Positions 15,556 through 21,022 of a DNA stretch of 21,022 nt are shown here, piece by piece; the first letter of the stretch is position 1, and every line of letters starts with the position of its first letter. Under the pieces are notes generated by a model. The model did not search any database, was not told the DNA's origin, and worked only from the letters and a program-made list of their open reading frames with translations. Origin of the DNA: Neisseria lactamica (GTDB taxonomy: Bacteria; Pseudomonadota; Gammaproteobacteria; Burkholderiales; Neisseriaceae); the NCBI GenBank assembly GCA_001067655.1, contig JUNU01000424.1, positions 1-21,022 on the forward strand, in the 5' to 3' direction. The position numbers were made by a program, and so were the translations under genes.

Positions 15556-15567
15556 TTCAGACGACCT
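15556..15567 (-). repeat. DUS AGGTCGTCTGAA at the nuoE stop
   Basis: Exact 12-mer overlapping the nuoE TAG stop codon by two bases. Confidence 0.85.
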
Positions 15568-16039
15568 ATTCCAACTCCGCCAGTTTCTTCTCAATTGCCT
15601 CTTCGGTCATAAAGCTGCACATGCTGTGGTTGTTTACCAGCATAACGGGGGCATCGCCGCATGCGCCCATGCATTCGCCTTCGACGAGGGTGAATTTGCC
15701 GTCGGGCGTGGTTTCGCCGTAGCCGATACCGAGTTTTTTCTTCAGGTATTCGCCGGTATCCATGCCGCCGCGCAGGGCGCAGGGAAGGTTGGTGCAGACG
15801 GTCAGTTTGTATTTGCCGACCGGCTCGAGGTCGTACATATTGTAGAAGGTGGCAACTTCGTATGCCTGCGCCGGCGTGATGCCGATGTAGTCGGCAACAA
15901 ATTCGATGGTTTCTGGGGCGAGCCAGCCTTTTTCGGTTTGGGCGATACGCAACGCACCCATGATGGCGGAACGGCGTTGGTCGGCGGGATATTTCGCCAA
16001 CTCGATGTCGATTTGTTTTAAGGATTCTGCGGATAACAT
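15566..16039 (-). CDS. nuoE: NADH-quinone oxidoreductase subunit E
   Basis: This 157-residue, 24-kDa-type subunit of the NADH module has a thioredoxin-like 2Fe-2S domain (cluster N1a). Ligands are Cys82 and Cys87 in CTNLPC, and Cys123 and Cys127 in CMGAC. The N-terminal helical region with the YNMYD segment is typical. Its ATG overlaps the nuoD TAA stop by one base, so the two are translationally coupled. It is the last gene of the A-E block; a repeat cluster and the Excalibur gene then intervene before its partner nuoF. Confidence 0.97.
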   Translation of the reverse strand: MLSAESLKQIDIELAKYPADQRRSAIMGALRIAQTEKGWLAPETIEFVADYIGITPAQAYEVATFYNMYDLEPVGKYKLTVCTNLPCALRGGMDTGEYLKKKLGIGYGETTPDGKFTLVEGECMGACGDAPVMLVNNHSMCSFMTEEAIEKKLAELE

Positions 16040-17295
16040 TATCGGTCAACCTCCCCGAATACGATGTCCTGCGTACCGATAATGGCAACGACGTCGGCCA
16101 GCATGTGGCCTTTTGCCATTTCGTCCATGCCTTGCAGGTGGGCGAAGCCGGGTGCGCGGATTTTCAGGCGGTAGGGTTTGTTCGCGCCGTCTGAAATGAT
16201 GTAAACGCCGAACTCGCCTTTCGGATGTTCGACAGCGGTGTAAGTCTCGCCCTCGGGAACGTGCATACCCTCGGTAAAGAGTTTGAAATGGTGAATCAGG
16301 TCTTCCATGCCTGTTTTCATTTCGGTGCGTTTGGGCGGGGCGAATTTGTGGTTTGTGGTGATGACCGGGCCGGGATTGACGCGCAGCCAGTCGGCACATT
16401 GCTTAATGATGCGTACGGATTGGCGCATTTCCTCCATGCGGCAGAGGTAGCGGTCGTAGCAGTCGCCGTTAACGCCGACGGGGATGTCGAAATCCATTAG
16501 GTCGTACACTTCATATGGCTGTTTCTTACGTACGTCCCATTCCACACCCGAACCGCGCAACATGACGCCGGTAAAGCCTTTCTGCATGGCGCGTTCGGGG
16601 GAGACGACGCCGATGCCGACGGTACGCTGTTTCCAGATGCGGTTATCGGTCAGAAGGGTTTCGAGTGTGTCGATGTTTTTGGGAAAACGTTCGCAGAAGG
16701 CGTCGATGAAGTCGAGCATGGTGCCTTCGCGGGATTCGTTGAGCTGCCTCAATACTTTGGCGTTGCGGAATTTGCTGCTCTCGTATTTGGGCATGAAATC
16801 GGGCAGGTCGCGGTAAACACCGCCGGGACGGAAGTAGGCGGCATGCATACGCGCGCCGGAAACGGCTTCGTACAAGTCCATCAGCTCTTCGCGGTCGCGG
16901 AAGGCGTAAAGGATAGCGGTCATCGCGCCAATGTCGAATGCGTGCGAACCGATGCCCATCAGGTGATTGAGGATGCGCGTTACTTCGGCAAACATGACGC
17001 GGATGTATTGGGCGCGGATAGGCACATCAATTCCGGCGAGTTTTTCAACTGCCAAACAATACGCCTGCTCGTTGACCATCATGGACACGTAGTCCAGCCT
17101 GTCCATATAAGGCAGGGCTTGCAGATAGGTTTTGGTTTCCGCCAGTTTTTCGGTGCCTCGGTGCAAGAGGCCGATATGCGGATCGGCACGGACGATTTGT
17201 TCGCCATCCAATTCCAAAATCATACGCAATACGCCGTGCGCCGCAGGGTGTTGCGGGCCGAAGTTGATGGTGTAGTTTCTTAATTTATTGGCCAC
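16039..17295 (-). CDS. nuoD: NADH-quinone oxidoreductase subunit D
   Basis: This 418-residue, 49-kDa-type subunit forms most of the quinone-binding site with NuoB. His20 in [10 protein letters not shown] and Tyr69 in DRLDYVSMM are spaced exactly as the quinone-headgroup pair (His59/Tyr108) of the bovine enzyme. HRGTEKLAE at 45-53 is also conserved. The start is a GTG at 17295, with GAGGAG a few bases upstream inside the end of nuoC; the two genes overlap by 11 bases. An earlier GTG at 17310 would sit on the wrong side of that site. A partial DUS core lies inside the gene at 16186-16195. Confidence 0.97.
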   Translation of the reverse strand: MANKLRNYTINFGPQHPAAHGVLRMILELDGEQIVRADPHIGLLHRGTEKLAETKTYLQALPYMDRLDYVSMMVNEQAYCLAVEKLAGIDVPIRAQYIRVMFAEVTRILNHLMGIGSHAFDIGAMTAILYAFRDREELMDLYEAVSGARMHAAYFRPGGVYRDLPDFMPKYESSKFRNAKVLRQLNESREGTMLDFIDAFCERFPKNIDTLETLLTDNRIWKQRTVGIGVVSPERAMQKGFTGVMLRGSGVEWDVRKKQPYEVYDLMDFDIPVGVNGDCYDRYLCRMEEMRQSVRIIKQCADWLRVNPGPVITTNHKFAPPKRTEMKTGMEDLIHHFKLFTEGMHVPEGETYTAVEHPKGEFGVYIISDGANKPYRLKIRAPGFAHLQGMDEMAKGHMLADVVAIIGTQDIVFGEVDR

Positions 17296-17878
17296 CGTAG
17301 TTCTCCTCACGGACGATACGCGGCGTGATTTCGCGCGGCTCGATGGTAACGGGTTGGTAAATCACGCGTTTTTGCTCTTCGTCGTAACGCATTTCCACAT
17401 AGCCGGAAATCGGGAAGTCTTTGCGGAAAGGATGTCCGACAAAACCATAATCGGTCAGGATGCGGCGCAGGTCGGGATGGTTGTTGAACATGATGCCGTA
17501 CAAATCGAAGGCTTCGCGCTCGTACCAATCCGCGCTGTTGTAAACGGGAACCACGGATTCGACCACGGGGAAATCGTCGTCTGAAACCCAGACGCGCACG
17601 CGGATGCGCTGATTGTTTTTAACGGAAAGAAGCTGGCTGACAACGGCGAAGCGGTTACCCTGCCATGCTTCGTTTTTGTAAGTGCTGTAATCGACGCCGC
17701 ACAAATCAACCAGAAGCTCGAAATGCAGTTCTTCATGGTCGCGCAACGTGGTCATCACTGAAACATAATGTTCAGGCAGACACTCGACGGTAATCTCGCC
17801 CAAAGCGGAAATGACTTTGCTTGCCTGATTGCCCAAAACGCGGCTGACGGTTTCGTATAAGTTTTGAATGCTTGCCAT
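17285..17878 (-). CDS. nuoC: NADH-quinone oxidoreductase subunit C
   Basis: This is a 197-residue, 30-kDa-type subunit of the Q module. The family signature [16 protein letters not shown] and [13 protein letters not shown] lies at residues 116-146. It is separate from NuoD, unlike the fused NuoCD of E. coli. The ATG at 17878 has AGGGA about six bases upstream and follows the nuoB stop by 13 bases. A DUS core (GTCGTCTGAA, 17576-17585) lies within the gene. Confidence 0.97.
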   Translation of the reverse strand: MASIQNLYETVSRVLGNQASKVISALGEITVECLPEHYVSVMTTLRDHEELHFELLVDLCGVDYSTYKNEAWQGNRFAVVSQLLSVKNNQRIRVRVWVSDDDFPVVESVVPVYNSADWYEREAFDLYGIMFNNHPDLRRILTDYGFVGHPFRKDFPISGYVEMRYDEEQKRVIYQPVTIEPREITPRIVREENYGGQ

Positions 17879-17891
17879 ATCGTTCCCTGCC

Positions 17892-18374
17892 CTACTCGTC
17901 CCGAGCGATGGTGGAAGTGCGCTTGATTTTTTGTTGGAGCTGCATCAGACCGTAAATCAGGGCTTCCGCAGTCGGCGGACAACCCGGCACATAAACGTCC
18001 ACCGGCACGACACGGTCGGCACCGCGTACGACGGAATAAGAATAATGATAGTAGCCACCGCCGTTGGCACACGAACCCATAGACAATACCCAACGCGGCT
18101 CGGCAAGTTGGTCGTACACGCGACGCAGGGCGGGCGCCATTTTATTGGTGAGCGTACCCGCCACAATCATCAGGTCTGCCTGACGGGGCGACGGACGGAA
18201 AATAATGCCGAAACGGTCAAGGTCGTAACGCGCCATACCCGCGTGCATCATTTCCACGGCGCAGCAGGCCAAACCGAAAGTAACCGGCCACAGCGAACCG
18301 GTACGCATATAGTTCAGCACCGTATCCGCGCTGGTGGTGATGAAACCTTTTTTCAAAACGCCTTCTATTCCCAT
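17892..18374 (-). CDS. nuoB: NADH-quinone oxidoreductase subunit B
   Basis: This 160-residue subunit carries the terminal 4Fe-4S cluster N2, which reduces quinone. The ligands are the tandem Cys37-Cys38 in [12 protein letters not shown], Cys102 in GSCANGGG and Cys132 in VPGCPPTAE. The frame is open upstream to 18485, but the ATG at 18374 ([10 protein letters not shown]) gives the usual length. It overlaps the end of nuoA by ten bases. Confidence 0.97.
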   Translation of the reverse strand: MGIEGVLKKGFITTSADTVLNYMRTGSLWPVTFGLACCAVEMMHAGMARYDLDRFGIIFRPSPRQADLMIVAGTLTNKMAPALRRVYDQLAEPRWVLSMGSCANGGGYYHYSYSVVRGADRVVPVDVYVPGCPPTAEALIYGLMQLQQKIKRTSTIARDE

Positions 18375-18721
18375 TCCAGCGCACCTTTTTTCCATTCGTA
18401 AACAAAGCCTACCGTCAGAACGACGATAAACACCAGCATAGACCAGAAGCCGTATGCGCCCAACTCCTTGAACACCACCGCCCACGGCAGCATAAACGCA
18501 ACCTCCAAATCGAAGAGGATGAACAGGATGGCGACGAGATAATAACGCACGTCAAACTTCATCCTGGCGTTTTCAAAGGCTTCGAAACCACATTCGTAAG
18601 CCGCGTCTTTTTCGGCGTAGTGGTGTTTCGGACCTAAAATCGTGCCGAGCAGGATAAACAGCACGCCGGCCGCAAGGCCGACGAGGATGAATACGAGGAC
18701 GGGAAAGTAACTGGCCAACAT
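18365..18721 (-). CDS. nuoA: NADH-quinone oxidoreductase subunit A
   Basis: This 118-residue subunit (ND3 type) has three membrane helices at about 7-29, 60-80 and 90-109. The conserved loop AYECGFEAF with Cys44 matches the ND3 loop cysteine that senses the active/deactive state of the mitochondrial enzyme. [10 protein letters not shown] at 71-80 is also conserved. It is the first gene of the operon, and its leader lies in the 351-base intergenic region. Confidence 0.97.
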   Translation of the reverse strand: MLASYFPVLVFILVGLAAGVLFILLGTILGPKHHYAEKDAAYECGFEAFENARMKFDVRYYLVAILFILFDLEVAFMLPWAVVFKELGAYGFWSMLVFIVVLTVGFVYEWKKGALEWE

Positions 18722-18766
18722 GGGTTTATGCCTAACTGGTTGACAGACAAATCTTAATATCCTGCT

Positions 18767-18795
18767 ATTTTATCGAATTTCGAAATCCATTAAAA
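18767..18795 (-). promoter_or_regulatory. Candidate nuo promoter
   Basis: On the minus strand TAAAAT (18772 down to 18767) could be a -10 box, with a poor TTTTAA (18795 down to 18790) as -35 at 17-base spacing. It would give a leader of about 40 bases before nuoA. The weak -35 would suit an activated promoter, but the call is tentative. Confidence 0.3.
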
Positions 18796-18847
18796 GGTAA
18801 ATGTCGGTCAACTGTTAAAAAAATCCTAATAAATTCAATAAGTTTAT

Positions 18848-18866
18848 GATAACGATTCTTATTTGT
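18848..18866. promoter_or_regulatory. Fur-box-like sequence
   Basis: GATAACGATTCTTATTTGT matches the 19-base Fur consensus GATAATGATAATCATTATC at 12 positions by my count, a level seen in real neisserial Fur sites. It lies 127 bases upstream of nuoA and just upstream of a plus-strand TATAAT. I recall published work on the meningococcus describing Fur as an iron-dependent activator of nuo. Confidence 0.45.
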
Positions 18867-18870
18867 GTTT

Positions 18871-18876
18871 TATAAT
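18871..18876 (+). promoter_or_regulatory. Candidate -10 box for the RNB gene
   Basis: This is a perfect TATAAT on the plus strand. There is no good -35; the Fur-box-like sequence occupies that position. The leader to the RNB start would be about 190 bases. Confidence 0.35.
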
Positions 18877-18989
18877 ATACCAACCTCATTTCCTCTACTT
18901 GCACAATACATCATAAAAAACTGACACAAAACGTATCAGTCATCGCCTTCCTCAATACAACAATACCTTCAAATAGACCAGATTCGCTT

Positions 18990-19001
18990 TTCAGACGACC
19001 T
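18990..19001 (-). repeat. DUS AGGTCGTCTGAA upstream of the RNB gene
   Basis: Exact 12-mer in the leader region, 71 bases before the RNB gene start. Confidence 0.85.
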
Positions 19002-19072
19002 TTTGTCCGTCTTTATCAACAAGAATCTGCTAAAATCGCCCGTTTCCCACTTCAACCTGACAGCACCAATAC

Positions 19073-20935
19073 ATGAATATCTTTTACGAAGAGTCCGGCC
19101 AGTTCAAAGTCGCCGCCATTGTCCAAAAAAACGACGCCACCTACCAAGTCGATACCCAACACGGCAAACGCACCAAAGTGAAGGCGAACAACGTCTTTGC
19201 CGAGTTCGACGGCGATATGGCGGCGTTTTTGGAAAACGCGCAGGCACAGGCAGCGGACATCGACACCGATTTATTGTGGGAAGTATGCGGCGAAGAAGAA
19301 TTTTCCGCCGAGGCGATTGCCGAAGAATATTACGGCCATGCGCCGACCAGAACCGAGCTGGCGGCAACCTTGATTGCGCTTTACGCCGCGCCGATGTATT
19401 TCTACAAAAAAGCCAAAGGCGTGTTCAAAGCCGCGCCCGAAGAAACTTTGAAACAGGCACTTGCCGCCATCGAACGCAAAAAACAGCAAGACGCACAAAT
19501 CGACGCTTGGGCGGAAGCCTTGAAACGCGGCGAGATGCCGTCTGAAATTGCGGCGGATTTGAAAACCATCCTGCACGCGCCCGACAAGCAGTCGCTGACC
19601 TACAAAGCCTTTACCAAAGCCGCCGACGCGCTGAAGACCTCCGCCTACGAATTGGCGAAAAAAACCGGCGGCATTACATCCATTCCCCAATATCTGCAAG
19701 ACGGGTTTGAAATCAAATACTTCCCCAAAGGAACAGGTTTCCCCGACCTTCCCCTGCCTGAAATGCCCGACCTGCCCAAGGCTGATGTTACCGCCTTTTC
19801 CATTGACGACGAATCGACCACCGAAGTGGACGACGCTTTAAGCCTGACCGACTTGGGCAACGGCAAGAAGCGCGTCGGCATCCACATCGCCGCGCCGTCG
19901 CTTGCCATTAAACCAGGCGACAAAATGGAAAAAAACATCATGGAACGCTTGAGTACGGTCTATTTTCCCGGCGGCAAAATCACCATGCTGCCTGAAAACT
20001 GGATTGCCGCGTTCAGCCTTGATGCGGGCGCGTACCGCCCTGCCGTCAGCATTTATTTCGATGTGGACAGCGAGTTCAACGTCGGCGAGCCGACCTGCAA
20101 AATCGAAGCCGTCAACATCGCCGAAAACCTGCGCATCCAAACCATTGAGCCGCATTTCAACGCCGAAACAGGCTTGGACGAAGCCGGCGAAATGATGTTC
20201 GCCCATCATCAAGACCTGATTTGGTTCTACCAATTCGCCGTCGCGCTGCAAAAAGCACGCGGCAAATACGAACCCAACCGCGCGCCGCAATACGATTACA
20301 GCATTGAATTGGATGAGGCAGGTAAAGTCTCCGTCGTCCGCCGCGAACGCGGTTCGCCCATCGACATTCTGGTCAGCGAAATGATGATACTCGCCAACAG
20401 CACTTGGGCGCAGATGCTCCATGACAACGACCTGCCCGGCCTCTTCCGCGTCCAACCGGCAGGCAAAGTGCGCATGAGCACCAAATCCGAGCCGCACATC
20501 GGCATGGGCGTACAGCATTACGGCTGGTTCACCTCGCCGCTGCGCCGCGCCGCCGACTACATCAACCAAAAGCAGCTAATCAGCCTGATCAACGACACGG
20601 CCAAGCCGCTGTATCAAAACAGCGATGCCGAGCTTTTCGCCGCGCTGCGCGACTTCGATACCGCCTACGCCGCCTACGCCGATTTCCAACGGCAGATGGA
20701 AGCCTACTGGAGCCTCGTTTACCTGCAACAGCAAGGCACAAGCGAGCTGACCGCGACCATTCTCAAAGAAGACCTCGTCCGCATCGAAGGCCTGCCGCTG
20801 GTAACCCGCGCCACCGGCATCCCGTTCGACGCGCTGCCTAAAACGCAAGTCCTGCTCAAAATCACCGAGCTTGACCCCGAAAAGCAGTTTATCGCGCTGA
20901 ACTATGTAAAAGCTGTCGCTCCTGCGGTTGCGTAA
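19073..20935 (+). CDS. RNB-family (RNase II-like) exoribonuclease
   Basis: This 620-residue protein degrades RNA 3' to 5' by the RNB fold, in the cytosol. The catalytic acidic cluster is IDDESTTEVDDALS, with Asp245, Asp253 and Asp254 at the spacing of E. coli RNase II Asp201, 209 and 210; Glu251 replaces Asp207. The second motif FTSPLRRAADY (486-496) supplies the catalytic arginine region. The N-terminal 240 residues are not a clear pair of cold-shock domains, and the C-terminal part (about 575-615) may be a short S1-like domain. It is the only plus-strand gene here, read away from nuo. The start matches the conserved MNIFYEESG opening I associate with this subfamily, but lacks a clear Shine-Dalgarno site. 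Confidence 0.92.
   Translation: MNIFYEESGQFKVAAIVQKNDATYQVDTQHGKRTKVKANNVFAEFDGDMAAFLENAQAQAADIDTDLLWEVCGEEEFSAEAIAEEYYGHAPTRTELAATLIALYAAPMYFYKKAKGVFKAAPEETLKQALAAIERKKQQDAQIDAWAEALKRGEMPSEIAADLKTILHAPDKQSLTYKAFTKAADALKTSAYELAKKTGGITSIPQYLQDGFEIKYFPKGTGFPDLPLPEMPDLPKADVTAFSIDDESTTEVDDALSLTDLGNGKKRVGIHIAAPSLAIKPGDKMEKNIMERLSTVYFPGGKITMLPENWIAAFSLDAGAYRPAVSIYFDVDSEFNVGEPTCKIEAVNIAENLRIQTIEPHFNAETGLDEAGEMMFAHHQDLIWFYQFAVALQKARGKYEPNRAPQYDYSIELDEAGKVSVVRRERGSPIDILVSEMMILANSTWAQMLHDNDLPGLFRVQPAGKVRMSTKSEPHIGMGVQHYGWFTSPLRRAADYINQKQLISLINDTAKPLYQNSDAELFAALRDFDTAYAAYADFQRQMEAYWSLVYLQQQGTSELTATILKEDLVRIEGLPLVTRATGIPFDALPKTQVLLKITELDPEKQFIALNYVKAVAPAVA
19535..19546 (+). repeat. Intragenic DUS ATGCCGTCTGAA in the RNB gene
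   Basis: Exact AT-type DUS encoding MPSE within the RNB gene; one of only two AT-type copies in the window. Confidence 0.85.
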
Positions 20936-20953
20936 GTTTGCCGTTATGAAAAG

Positions 20954-20965
20954 AGGTCGTCTGAA
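20954..20965 (+). repeat. DUS AGGTCGTCTGAA after the RNB gene
   Basis: Exact 12-mer between the RNB stop and the insertion sequence end. No clear terminator hairpin was seen for the RNB gene. Confidence 0.85.
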
Positions 20966-20968
20966 AAC

Positions 20969-21022
20969 TGAACTGCACCCCAAAAGTTGGACACATCCCC
21001 TCCAACTCACAAGGTGCAGTTT
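20969..21022. mobile_element. Probable IS3-family insertion sequence end (cut by window edge)
   Basis: TGAACTGCACCCCAAAAGTT resembles the TG-starting termini of IS3-family (IS150-type) elements common in Neisseria. Two nested inverted repeats follow: AACTGCACC/GGTGCAGTT (20971-20979 and 21013-21021) and AGTTGGA/TCCAACT (20985-20991 and 21001-21007). The transposase gene would lie beyond the window, so the family is not proven. Confidence 0.6.

Larger units (their letters stand above)
15310..15565. other. Intergenic repeat cluster between nuoE and the Excalibur gene
   Basis: There is no gene here. The AT-rich first part may hold the promoter of the Excalibur gene. It is followed by the direct repeat (15398-15430), a dRS3-like palindrome, the paired palindromes and a DUS, all annotated separately. 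Confidence 0.55.
18722..19072. other. Divergent regulatory region between nuoA and the RNB gene
   Basis: This is a 351-base AT-rich region with no gene. It must hold the nuo promoter (minus strand) and the promoter of the RNB exoribonuclease (plus strand). It contains a Fur-box-like sequence, a TATAAT on the plus strand, a weak hairpin (18920-18940, ACTGACAC with GTATCAGT) and one DUS. Confidence 0.7.

Noticed and set aside
18722..19072. tRNA or structured riboswitch in the nuoA-RNB gap
   Set aside because: No cloverleaf or known riboswitch core was found; only one weak 8-bp hairpin is visible.
19251..19834. RNB exoribonuclease as a degraded or inactive paralogue
   Set aside because: One catalytic Asp is replaced by Glu, but the other aspartates and the arginine motif are intact, the frame is open throughout, and I recall TTE(V/I)DDA as usual for this betaproteobacterial subfamily.

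Overview
This window is chromosomal DNA of a Neisseria species. It is dense with neisserial DNA uptake sequences (DUS). I count about twenty exact copies of the 12-mer AGGTCGTCTGAA, five of AGGCCGTCTGAA and two of ATGCCGTCTGAA. From memory of the published DUS dialects, the first form is the mucosa/sicca-type variant, so a commensal close to N. mucosa or N. sicca is more likely than the meningococcus or gonococcus. The species call is an inference.

Almost the whole window is the complete 14-subunit NADH:quinone oxidoreductase (complex I) locus on the minus strand. Read from high to low coordinates it is nuoA-B-C-D-E (18721 to 15566), nuoF (14601-13306), nuoG-H-I-J-K (12393-7509), nuoL (6623-4599), nuoM-N (3483-502). 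Within blocks the genes overlap or nearly touch. The blocks are separated by non-complex-I genes on the same strand: a cold-shock/transmembrane/Excalibur protein between E and F, a DUF559 endonuclease-like gene between F and G, a class III Fic AMP-transferase between K and L, and a chorismate mutase-like gene plus a small cupin between L and M. A strong rho-independent terminator follows nuoN. A DUF2818 membrane protein, the usual betaproteobacterial neighbour of nuoN, lies beyond it.

A 351-base intergenic region (18722-19072) separates nuoA from a divergent RNB-family exoribonuclease gene (19073-20935, plus strand). It holds candidate promoters and a Fur-box-like sequence. The window ends are mobile DNA: the last 52 bases of a Correia element at the left edge, and what looks like the end of an IS3-family insertion sequence at the right edge.

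Functionally, NuoE/F/G form the NADH-oxidising module, NuoB/C/D/I the Fe-S and quinone-reducing module, and NuoA/H/J/K/L/M/N the proton-pumping membrane arm. The intervening genes are not complex I subunits. They are bordered by repeats (DUS inverted pairs, a 33-base direct repeat, GC-rich inverted palindromes, paired 20-base palindromes), which suggests the junctions between nuo blocks have repeatedly taken up extra genes.
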